7,300 bases of DNA from Streptomyces sp. NRRL F-5630 (GCF_000719475.1 NZ_JOGO01000131.1:1-7300); one strand, 5' to 3'. Positions 1 to 6,570 are shown, counted from the first letter of the stretch. A program made the numbers and translations. The notes: generated from the letters alone by a model not told the origin.

Positions 1-587
1 CCACCGCCCCCACCGGCGACAAACCCACCCAGACCCCCAACGCCTCGGGAGTCCCGGCGGGATACCCCCGCACGAAGGCGGGGGCCGAGAGCGCGGCGGC
101 GAACTACACGGTGGCACTGGGGTCGGACGGGATGTACGTGACGGATCGCCGCCACGCCATCCTGGACAGCCTCTACACGAAGAGCGCGGCCACGAAGAAG
201 AAGGGGCCGCTGGACCAGGCGTACTCCCAGGACATCCTCGGACGTGTCGGCCTGGAGGCCGACGGCTCGGCCCCCGAAGGCCAGACCTTCGTGTCGAGAA
301 GCGTTCCGGTCGGCACCCGTTCCACCGCGTACACCGACTCCGCCAGCACGGTGGAGGTCTGGTACATGGCCCTGATCGGCCTCGCCGGCACGGACACCAC
401 GCACCCGGTCACGACGACCTGGCAGACCATGGTCCTGGATCTTCAGTGGGTAGACGGCGACTGGAAGATCGTGAAGGACAGCCAGAGGAACGGTCCCACT
501 CCTGTTCCGGGAGACGACCGGGCATCGGCCTCGGACGAGATCAGCAAGGCGATCGAAGGGTACGGAGGCTTCACCTATGCGCGGTAG
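1..587 (+). CDS. VirB8/TcpC-like (NTF2-like) T4SS-associated protein, 5' truncated by the window
   Basis: The reading frame is open from the window edge (first full codon at base 3) and shows 194 residues before TAG at 585-587; the true start lies upstream. The visible part starts with a Thr/Pro-rich linker of about 25 residues. A compact domain follows, with a helix-like stretch around AANYTVALGSDGM, a DRRHAILDSLY segment, and terminal strands ending in LQWVDGDWKIVKD and GPTPVP. An alpha-helical start followed by a sheet ending in a W-x-D-G-x-W-K/R strand is typical of NTF2-like domains, including VirB8 and TcpC of T4SSs, which sit outside the membrane behind one N-terminal helix. That helix would be in the missing part. 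The family call rests on this pattern plus its place directly before a VirB6-like gene. It could also be a lipoprotein or another NTF2-like protein. Its last 11 nt overlap the next gene, which implies translational coupling. Its leucine codons favour CTG, unlike the next gene. Confidence 0.8.
   Translation, partial: TAPTGDKPTQTPNASGVPAGYPRTKAGAESAAANYTVALGSDGMYVTDRRHAILDSLYTKSAATKKKGPLDQAYSQDILGRVGLEADGSAPEGQTFVSRSVPVGTRSTAYTDSASTVEVWYMALIGLAGTDTTHPVTTTWQTMVLDLQWVDGDWKIVKDSQRNGPTPVPGDDRASASDEISKAIEGYGGFTYAR
564..568 (+). promoter_or_regulatory. Ribosome binding site GGAGG for the VirB6-like gene
   Basis: GGAGG lies 8 nt before the ATG at 577, inside the coding region of the preceding gene. 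It supports the ATG start and the 11-nt overlap between the two genes. Confidence 0.8.
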
Positions 588-1872
588 CCCCAGCTCCTGG
601 CGTCGGCTCACGGTCGTCACCGCGGGCCTTCAGCTCACGCTGCTCGCGGTCGCCACCCGCGCGGCCGCCGATCCGAGCCCCGCCCCCTCGGACAACCAGG
701 ACTGCGACCTCCTGGTCGGTCCGGCCAAGCGGTACTGCGGGAGCGGCGCCCCCTCGAACTCGGACAACGGCCTCCCCGACGCCCTCGACCCCCTCGCCTC
801 CCTCGCCAACGGCTGTGCCGACGCCGCCTCCTGGACCGTCGACAAACTCTCCGAAGCCGTCAAAAGCACCGCCAACGTCGACTTCACCAACCCCAAGTTC
901 CTCCAGCAGTACGCCGTCGTCTTCGCCGCCTCCACCATCCTCACCCTCCTCCTCTGGCTCCTCGCCGTGGCCAAGCGAGCCGTCCGCGGCGTCCCCCTCA
1001 CCACCGCCATCAGCGAAGCGGTCGGCTTCCTCTGGCTCACCGTCCTCGCCTCCGCCTTCACCCCCCTCATCCTCTACACCGTCGTCTCCGCCACCGACGG
1101 CATCACCGCCGTCCTCTCCCGCACCACCGGCAGCCAGACCGACGTCTTCTTCGGCTCCTTCTCCAAAGCCCTCGACCAGGGCGACGACATCGGCGGCGGG
1201 CCCATCATGCTCGTCGTCGTCTCCCTCGTCTCGATCCTCGCCGCCGGCGTCCTCTGGCTCGAACTCGTCATCCGCGCCGCCCTCCTCTACGTCGGCGCCC
1301 TCCTCGGCACCGTCGTCTACGCCGGCCTCGTCGACAAGAACATGTGGGGCCACGTCCGCCGCTGGGCCGGCGTCATGATCGCGGTCATCCTCGTGAAGCC
1401 CGTCATCGTCATCGTCCTCGGACTCGCCGGCGCCCTCGCCGGCGACGACGGCCCCTCCGCCTTCTCCGCCGTCGTCTCCGGCCTCGCGATCATCCTGCTC
1501 GCCATCTTCGCGAGCGCCATGATCTACCGCTTCGTCCCCGGCTTCGGCGACGAACTCGTGGCCTCCCGCTCCAACCGCATGCAGCAGGGCGCCGAGTCCC
1601 GCGCCGCCGCCGTTCTCTCCTCCCCCGCCTCCTTCGTCGCCCAGGGCATCAAGACCCACAGCGCCCGCAACGACGGCGGCGGCAACCCCGGCGGCGGCCA
1701 GAACCAGGGCGGCTCCAAGACCCCCCACTCGGTCGGCGAAGGCATCGCCGCCCACGGCACCCGCGGCGGCGGCCGGCAAGCGGCTGCCCCCGCCCCGCGC
1801 TCCGCCACCCAGACCCCGCACGCGTCCAACCGAGGCACGGGCACCAACAGCACGGGAGGTGAAGGGCGTTGA
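577..1872 (+). CDS. Polytopic VirB6/TrbL-like T4SS channel protein
   Basis: This 431-residue protein starts at an ATG with a well placed GGAGG. Residues 1-31 form a signal peptide: Arg-rich start, hydrophobic core around 11-26, and an Ala-rich cleavage site before D32. Residues 32-108 are an exported region with three cysteines (C43, C54, C80). Hydrophobic segments follow at roughly 111-132, 146-172, 208-229, 230-252, 263-288 and 296-318, ending at a RFVPGFG motif (318-324). The last 100 or so residues are hydrophilic and low in complexity, rich in Gly, Asn, Gln, His and Ala. An exported N-terminus, five or six membrane spans and a long polar tail match VirB6/TrbL-type proteins, which form the inner-membrane channel platform of T4SSs. 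The assignment rests on topology and neighbours because this family diverges strongly in sequence. Its stop overlaps the next start (TTGA). 43 of 47 leucines are CTC, an unusually strong bias compared with the gene before it. Confidence 0.85.
   Translation: MRGSPSSWRRLTVVTAGLQLTLLAVATRAAADPSPAPSDNQDCDLLVGPAKRYCGSGAPSNSDNGLPDALDPLASLANGCADAASWTVDKLSEAVKSTANVDFTNPKFLQQYAVVFAASTILTLLLWLLAVAKRAVRGVPLTTAISEAVGFLWLTVLASAFTPLILYTVVSATDGITAVLSRTTGSQTDVFFGSFSKALDQGDDIGGGPIMLVVVSLVSILAAGVLWLELVIRAALLYVGALLGTVVYAGLVDKNMWGHVRRWAGVMIAVILVKPVIVIVLGLAGALAGDDGPSAFSAVVSGLAIILLAIFASAMIYRFVPGFGDELVASRSNRMQQGAESRAAAVLSSPASFVAQGIKTHSARNDGGGNPGGGQNQGGSKTPHSVGEGIAAHGTRGGGRQAAAPAPRSATQTPHASNRGTGTNSTGGEGR
1855..1859 (+). 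promoter_or_regulatory. Ribosome binding site GGAGG deciding a TTG start
   Basis: GGAGG, extended as GGAGGTGA to 1862, lies 9 nt before the TTG at 1869. It supports this rare start codon over later ones. The TTG overlaps the TGA of the preceding gene, so re-initiation by the terminating ribosome is likely. Confidence 0.8.
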
Positions 1873-3422
1873 CGACCCCACCCCAGACCTACGCGACCCG
1901 CCGCACCTATCTCATCGGCCGCGCACGGCCCAACGCCGTCATCGGCCGCAACCGTGAGAGCGGCGAACTCGCCCTCATCATCGCCGGGGCCTTCCTCGGC
2001 ATGATGTGCGGGCTCCTCGTCCCCTTCCTCGCCCTGCGCCTCGTCCTCCTCATGGGCTTCCCGCTCCTCGCCCTCGCCGCCGTCTACGTCCCGTACAAGC
2101 GCCGCACCTTCTACAAGTGGTACGAGATCAGCCGCAGCTTCAAGCGGCTCAACCGCAGCGGCCAGGCCACCTACCGCTCCGCCGCCGCCGAGGCCGGCAC
2201 CCGCATCGACGGCCGCGAGATCGAGGTCGGCCCGCCCCCCGGCATCGGCCGCATCTCCTGGCTCTCCGCCCCCTTCGGCCCCGACGAGATCGCCGTCCTC
2301 CTCCACGCCGACCGCCGCACCGTCACCGCCGCCATCGAGATCGAGGGCCCCGGCGTCGGCCTGCGCGACTCCGAGGACCAGGAAGCCCTCGTCGACCGCT
2401 TCGGCACCCTCCTCAAGCACGTCGCCAACGGCGACGGCTTCGTCACCCGCCTGCAAATGCTCGCCCGCACCCTCCCCGCCGACCCCGACGCCCACGCCAA
2501 GGACGTCAGCCAGCGCGGCGACCAGCGCGCCCCGCTCTGGCTCCAGGACAGCTACGAGCAGCTCCTCTCCATGGTCTCCACCTCCAGCGAGCAGCACCGC
2601 GCGTACCTCGTCGCCTGCATGGACTACGGGCGCGAACTCGCCGCCGAGGCGAACGCCATGGCCAAGGCCGCGCGCCCCCACGGCGGCCGCAAGCTCGACC
2701 GCGACGCGGGCCTCGCCATCGTCATGGCCCGCGAGCTGACCGACATCTGCTCCCGCCTCCAGGAAGCCGACATCCGCGTCCGCCAGCCCCTCGGCCAGGG
2801 CCGCCTCGCCTCCCTCATCCACTCCATGTACGACCCCGACCACCCCATCGACCACCTCCAGGCCATGACCCGCCGCAACGCCTGGCCCGCCGAGCTGGAC
2901 GCCACCGAGCCCACCTACCTCCAGGCCAAGACCCGCGAGTCCGCGACCCGCGAGCCCTGGTGCCACGCCACGGCCTGGGTCAAGGAGTGGCCCATGACCC
3001 CCGTCGGCGTGAACTTCCTCGCCCCGCTCCTCGTCCACACCCCCGACGTCATCCGCACCGTCGCCGTCACGATGGACCTCGAACCCACCGAGGTCGCCAT
3101 CGAGCGGATGCTCACCGAGAAGACCAACGACGCCGCCGACGCCAGCCGCGCCGCCAAGCTCAACCGCACCGTCGACCCCCGCGACATGGCCGCGTCGGGC
3201 CGTATCGACCAGCGCGGCGACGACCTCGCCAGCGGCGCCGCCGGAGTCAACCTCGTCGGCTGGATCACCGTCTCCTCCCGCAACCCCGAAGCCCTCGCCC
3301 GCGACAAGCGCACCATCCGCGCCTCCGCCGGCAAGTCCTACCTCAAGCTCGAATGGTGCGACCGCGAGCACCACCGCGCCTTCGTCAACACCCTGCCCTT
3401 CGCCACCGGCATCCGCCGCTGA
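1869..3422 (+). CDS. SCO6880 family protein: membrane-anchored VirB4 N-terminal-domain homologue
   Basis: This 517-residue protein uses a TTG start, supported by the overlapping stop and a strong RBS. I recognise it as the streptomycete SCO6880 family from TYLIGRARPNAVIGRNRESG near the start, GPPPGIGRISWLSAPFGPDE around 121-140 and GVGLRDSEDQEALVDRFGTL around 162-181. Two adjacent hydrophobic helices at about 34-54 and 56-75 recall the small PrgI/VirB3-type protein that accompanies VirB4. The rest is soluble, with no Walker A motif. It ends in a helix and AFVNTLPF (504-511), which resembles the last part of the VirB4 N-terminal domain just before the ATPase domain. The next gene begins where a VirB4 ATPase domain would. 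My inference is that this is the membrane-docking half of a split VirB4, placed at the cytoplasmic face of the channel. The family is known; its biochemical role is not, as far as I know. The call as SCO6880 family is firm, the VirB4-half reading less so. Confidence 0.92.
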   Translation: MTTPPQTYATRRTYLIGRARPNAVIGRNRESGELALIIAGAFLGMMCGLLVPFLALRLVLLMGFPLLALAAVYVPYKRRTFYKWYEISRSFKRLNRSGQATYRSAAAEAGTRIDGREIEVGPPPGIGRISWLSAPFGPDEIAVLLHADRRTVTAAIEIEGPGVGLRDSEDQEALVDRFGTLLKHVANGDGFVTRLQMLARTLPADPDAHAKDVSQRGDQRAPLWLQDSYEQLLSMVSTSSEQHRAYLVACMDYGRELAAEANAMAKAARPHGGRKLDRDAGLAIVMARELTDICSRLQEADIRVRQPLGQGRLASLIHSMYDPDHPIDHLQAMTRRNAWPAELDATEPTYLQAKTRESATREPWCHATAWVKEWPMTPVGVNFLAPLLVHTPDVIRTVAVTMDLEPTEVAIERMLTEKTNDAADASRAAKLNRTVDPRDMAASGRIDQRGDDLASGAAGVNLVGWITVSSRNPEALARDKRTIRASAGKSYLKLEWCDREHHRAFVNTLPFATGIRR

Positions 3423-3497
3423 CCGCCCGCCCCCGCCTCCGCACCCGCCGCCCCGCCGGCATCCATCGCACCACCCGCCACCGCCCGGGAGCCCGAG
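3423..3497 (+). other. 75-nt C-rich gap between the two VirB4-like genes, open in the shared frame
   Basis: This is the only sizeable gap in the operon. It has 46 C and 18 G. The gene before and the gene after are in the same frame, and the 25 codons between them contain no stop. They would encode a Pro/Ala-rich stretch beginning PPAPASAPAAPP. No promoter-like or terminator-like hairpin is visible. A GGGAG ribosome site lies near its right end. Confidence 0.75.
3487..3491 (+). promoter_or_regulatory. Ribosome binding site GGGAG for the VirB4-like ATPase gene
   Basis: GGGAG lies 6 nt before the ATG at 3498. No ATG, GTG or TTG occurs in this frame between the upstream TGA (3420) and 3498, so it fixes the start. 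Confidence 0.65.
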
Positions 3498-4889
3498 ATG
3501 AAGGACCCGCTGACCCTCCTCACCGACGCCTTCGCCGCATTCCTCTTCGGAAAGGTCGAGACCACCCGTCTCCCCGTCCGCACCTCGACCGGGCAGGCCC
3601 AGGCCGTCTACCTCCCCACCGCCGCCCCGGGCCTCGGCGACTCCGGCGTCATCATCGGCCGCGAGGTCTACAGCGGGAAGGGCTACATCTACGACCCCTT
3701 CCAGCTCTACGGACAGCAGCTCCCCGCCCCCCACTGGCTCGTCCTCGGCGAGTCCGGCAACGGCAAGTCGGCGCTGGAGAAGACATACGTGATGCGCCAG
3801 CTGCGCTTCCGGGACCGCCAGGTCGTCGTCCTCGACGCCCAGGGCGAGGACGGCGTCGGCGAGTGGAACCTCATCGCCTCGCAGCTCGGCATAACCCCCA
3901 TCCGCCTCGACCCGACCGCGGCCCTGGACATGGGCATCCGCCTCAACCCGCTCGACCCCTCGATCACCACGACGGGACAGCTCGCCCTGCTCCGCACGAT
4001 CATCGAGGTCGCGATGGGCCACGGCCTGGACGAGCGCTCCGGCTTCGCGCTCAAGGTCGCCCACTCCTACGTGAACGAGACGGTCACCGGGCGGCAACCC
4101 GTCCTCACCGACATCGTCGAACAGCTCCGCCACCCCGAGCCGGAGTCCGCCGAGGCGATGAACGTCGCCCTGGAGGACGTCCGCGCCTGGGGCCTCGACG
4201 TCGCGCTCGTCCTCGACCGCCTCGTCGACGGCGACCTGCGCGGCATGTTCGACGGTCCGACCACGGTCGGCATCGACCTCGACGCGCCGCTCATCGTCTT
4301 CGACCTCTCGCACATCGACCGCAACTCCATCGCGATGCCGATCCTCATGGCGATCGTCGGCGTCTGGCTCGAACACACCTGGATCAGGCCCGACCGCAAG
4401 AAGCGCATCTTCCTCGTCGAAGAGGCCTGGCACATCATCAACAGCCCCTTCGTCGCGCAGCTCTTCCAGCGCCTCCTGAAGTTCGGCCGCCGCCTCGGCC
4501 TCTCCTTCGTCGCCGTCGTCCACCACCTCTCCGACGTCGTCGACGGCGCGGCGGCGAAGGAAGCCGCCGCGATCCTCAAGATGGCCTCGACGCGCACGAT
4601 CTACGCGCAGAAGGCCGACGAGGCCCGCGCCACCGGCACCGTCCTCGGCCTCCCCCGCTGGGCCCAGGAGATCATCCCCACCCTGACCCCCGGCATCGCC
4701 GTGTGGGACGTCAACGGCAACGTCCAGGTCGTCAAACACCTCGTCACCGAGGCCGAACGCCCCCTCGTCTTCACCGACCGCGCCATGACCGAGTCCTCCG
4801 AGCCCTACCCCGAGGAACTCCTCGCCGCCGAACGCGAGACCGCCGAACGCGCGGCCCTCATGGAACAGCGCCACTCCGGAGTCGCCTGA
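3498..4889 (+). CDS. VirB4-like T4SS ATPase (ATPase domain only)
   Basis: This 463-residue protein has no membrane segment and should act as a cytoplasmic hexameric motor that drives assembly or transport through the T4SS. Motifs in VirB4 order are: GYIYDPFQLYG (62-72), the strand and P-loop LVLGESGNGKS (81-91, Walker A GESGNGKS), KTYVMRQ (95-101), VVVLDAQGED (109-118, the usual D-P-K/Q-G-E strand), the RLNPLDPS motif (148-155), Walker B RIFLVEEAW (303-311), a late strand LSFVAVVHHLSDVVD (335-349), and TRTIYAQKAD (365-374). Full VirB4 proteins run to about 800 residues or more and carry an N-terminal domain that is missing here; the gene before supplies a likely match. Two positions differ from the common pattern: the Walker B acid pair is EE rather than DE, and HH stands where many relatives have TQ. 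Walker A is intact, so activity is plausible. The stop lies 2 nt before the next start. Confidence 0.93.
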   Translation: MKDPLTLLTDAFAAFLFGKVETTRLPVRTSTGQAQAVYLPTAAPGLGDSGVIIGREVYSGKGYIYDPFQLYGQQLPAPHWLVLGESGNGKSALEKTYVMRQLRFRDRQVVVLDAQGEDGVGEWNLIASQLGITPIRLDPTAALDMGIRLNPLDPSITTTGQLALLRTIIEVAMGHGLDERSGFALKVAHSYVNETVTGRQPVLTDIVEQLRHPEPESAEAMNVALEDVRAWGLDVALVLDRLVDGDLRGMFDGPTTVGIDLDAPLIVFDLSHIDRNSIAMPILMAIVGVWLEHTWIRPDRKKRIFLVEEAWHIINSPFVAQLFQRLLKFGRRLGLSFVAVVHHLSDVVDGAAAKEAAAILKMASTRTIYAQKADEARATGTVLGLPRWAQEIIPTLTPGIAVWDVNGNVQVVKHLVTEAERPLVFTDRAMTESSEPYPEELLAAERETAERAALMEQRHSGVA

Positions 4890-4891
4890 CC

Positions 4892-5023
4892 ATGCGCGAG
4901 CGGCACGAGCCCGAGCCGTACCGGAGACGCCCCCGCCGGGACCACGCCCACCCGAGCCGCTCGCCCGCGCCCCAGCGGTACGAGGGACGGGCCGACGTCG
5001 CACGAGAGGACGCGCACCGATGA
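4892..5023 (+). CDS. Small basic protein of unknown function, coupled between the two ATPase-like genes
   Basis: This 43-residue frame starts at ATG 4892, two bases after the VirB4-like stop, with GGAG (4878-4881) 10 nt upstream. Its TGA overlaps the ATG of the next gene as ATGA. This exact fit on both sides is the main support. Third codon positions are G or C in about 38 of 43 codons, with the lowest GC at position two, as expected for coding DNA at this GC content. The product is Arg/His/Pro/Glu-rich (MRERHEPEPYRRRPRRDH at the start). It has no hydrophobic segment and no recognisable domain, and is probably disordered. The frame is also the tail of a long spurious Arg/Pro-rich frame, so composition alone proves little. 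It may be a real small partner protein or chiefly a device that couples translation of the next gene. Confidence 0.6.
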   Translation: MRERHEPEPYRRRPRRDHAHPSRSPAPQRYEGRADVAREDAHR

Positions 5024-6570
5024 GCCCCCGCAAGGACGCCACCCCCGGCCGCCCCGGCGGCGTCCCCGACGGCGTGCTCCTCGGCGTCCTCGTGCTGGCC
5101 CTCGGCATCACCCTGCTGCTGTGGCTCGCGAGCGGCCTCGCCGCCCTCTTCTCGCACGGCGCCTGGCCCGGGGCGATCAGCCTCCGCAACACGCCGCTCG
5201 CGCTGCGCTCCCTGCTGACGGACCCGAAGGACCTCCACGCCGCCTGGCCCGACGCCCCCGTCTCGGCGCTCTCCGGCTACGGCCTCTTCTGGGGCCTCTT
5301 CTTCGGCCTCGCGATGGTTTTCGCCGCCCTCGTGCTCTTCGTCCTCTCCGCCGTCGCCCGCCGCCGCGCCCTCCGCGCCGCCCGCAAGAACCCGCCCCCG
5401 CCGCAGGCGGCCCCCGAGCCGGCGCTCCTGCCCGGGGAGGAGTCGGTACGGATAAGGGAAGAGGCCCTGCGCCGTCGCGAGGCCGCCCTCCGCCGTGAGG
5501 AGGAGGAACTCGCCCGGCGCGAGGAGGAAGCCCTCGGCCGCCGCGAAAAGGCCCTCGAAACCCGCCGCGAGGCCCTCGACCTCACCAAGCAGGACCCCCC
5601 GACGCCCCCCACCGAACTCGCGGCCCCCGCCGTCCCCGCCCCGCGCCGCCCTCCGCTCCTCCTCGCCGACGCCCCGGCCCGCCTGGCCGAGGCGATCGAC
5701 GCGGTACGGGAGGCGGCGGGCCCCGTCCTCGTCGTCACCTCCCAGCCCGCACTGTGGCAGGAGACGAAGGACGCCCGCGCCAAGCTCGGCCCCGTCCTGG
5801 TCCACGACCCGCTGCTGCGCTGCGACACGCCCGACCGGCTCCACTGGTCCCCGTCCGCCGGCTGTGTGGACCCGAAGACCGCAGCGGTACGCGCCAGAGC
5901 GCTCCTCGCGCCGGTCCGCCCCGTCTCCCGGCTCGACGCGGCGACCGCCGACACGGCCGAGACCCTCCTGCGCTGCTTCCTGCACGCCGCCGACACGGAC
6001 GGCCGCCCGGCCTCCCACGTCCACCGCTGGGCGCAGGGCACCCGCGTCCACGAGGCGGTCCGCATCCTCCGGACCCACCCCACCGCGGCACCCGGCGCCG
6101 CGGGCGAACTGGAGGCGGCGCTCACGGCGTACCCGGAACGGCGCGACGTGGCGCAGGAACTGACGGCCCGGGCTCTCTCCGGACTCGTCGAGGTGCATCT
6201 GCGCGAGTCCTGCACCCCGCACCGCGGCGACTCGGCCCGGCTGGATTCCTTCCTCGCCGAGGAGGGAACGCTCTATCTCGTGGGCGTCTCCGTCGAAGAC
6301 CCCAAGGCGCACCCCGGTGCTCTGCCCTTCACGACGGCGCTTGCCTCCGACGTGGTCGAGCACGGCCGCCGCGAGGCCGTGAGGTCTCCCTCCGGTCGGC
6401 TCGACCCACCACTGACGCTCGTCCTGGAGGATGTCGCCGCGGTGGCCCCCCTCCCCGAGCTGCCGGCCCTCCTCACGACGGGCCCCGCCACGGGACTCCA
6501 CGCCCTGGCCCTCCTGCGCTCCCGGGAACAGGCACGCAGCAGGTGGCCGGACACCGAACTGGTGGGCTGA
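5020..6570 (+). CDS. TraG/VirD4-like coupling-protein homologue without Walker A
   Basis: This 516-residue protein starts at ATG 5020 in an ATGA overlap; GAGAGGA (5004-5010) is the ribosome site. Two membrane helices lie at about 18-44 and 86-113, with a short exported loop between, as in VirD4/TraG coupling proteins. A charged heptad-repeat helix follows at 140-190, then a Pro/Ala linker and a soluble domain. In that domain GPVLVVTSQPALWQETKDAR (234-253) with LGPVLVHDP (256-264) matches the coupling-protein strand that follows the P-loop. LTLVLEDVAAVAPLPELP (465-482) matches the Walker B region, and ALLRSREQARSRW (497-509) matches the late QS/EQ motif. The P-loop position before residue 234 has no G-x-x-x-x-G-K-S/T, and the Walker B acids read ED, not DE. 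It is therefore probably a catalytically inactive relative that keeps the fold and may act as a scaffold or substrate receptor. Family resemblance is fairly sure; inactivity is inference. Confidence 0.85.
   Translation: MSPRKDATPGRPGGVPDGVLLGVLVLALGITLLLWLASGLAALFSHGAWPGAISLRNTPLALRSLLTDPKDLHAAWPDAPVSALSGYGLFWGLFFGLAMVFAALVLFVLSAVARRRALRAARKNPPPPQAAPEPALLPGEESVRIREEALRRREAALRREEEELARREEEALGRREKALETRREALDLTKQDPPTPPTELAAPAVPAPRRPPLLLADAPARLAEAIDAVREAAGPVLVVTSQPALWQETKDARAKLGPVLVHDPLLRCDTPDRLHWSPSAGCVDPKTAAVRARALLAPVRPVSRLDAATADTAETLLRCFLHAADTDGRPASHVHRWAQGTRVHEAVRILRTHPTAAPGAAGELEAALTAYPERRDVAQELTARALSGLVEVHLRESCTPHRGDSARLDSFLAEEGTLYLVGVSVEDPKAHPGALPFTTALASDVVEHGRREAVRSPSGRLDPPLTLVLEDVAAVAPLPELPALLTTGPATGLHALALLRSREQARSRWPDTELVG
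5437..5589 (+). repeat. Degenerate heptad-coding repeat within the TraG-like gene
   Basis: This stretch encodes residues 140-190 and reuses units like GAGGCCCTGCGCCGTCGC and GAGGCCGCCCTCCGCCGT. Hydrophobic residues fall at V143, L150, L157, L164, L172, L179 and L186, giving steps of 7,7,7,8,7,7. Nearly every other residue is Glu, Arg or Ala. This predicts a coiled coil or a long single charged helix. Confidence 0.8.

Noticed and set aside
1669..1715. GGCGGC-rich short repeat as a functional DNA repeat
   Set aside because: It simply encodes the Gly/Asn/Gln-rich tail of the VirB6-like protein and shows no regular unit outside the codons.
571..1881. Antisense frame opposite the VirB6-like gene
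   Set aside because: The product is Gly/Asp/Glu-rich low complexity, with no ribosome site or neighbour logic.
3423..3497. The C-rich gap as a Rho loading site or internal promoter
   Set aside because: It is C-rich and G-poor, but no -10/-35 pair is visible and the composition matches surrounding coding DNA; nothing specific supports either role.
2006..5023. A 1005-codon plus-strand frame rich in Arg and Pro
   Set aside because: It is an out-of-frame shadow of the SCO6880-like and ATPase genes. Only its last 43 codons (4892-5023) have independent support from start, ribosome site and junction fit.
1524..5192. A 1222-codon open frame on the minus strand
   Set aside because: It is antisense to three well-supported genes and its product is a Gly/Asp/Glu/Val-rich string without domains, typical of the frame opposite GC-rich coding DNA.
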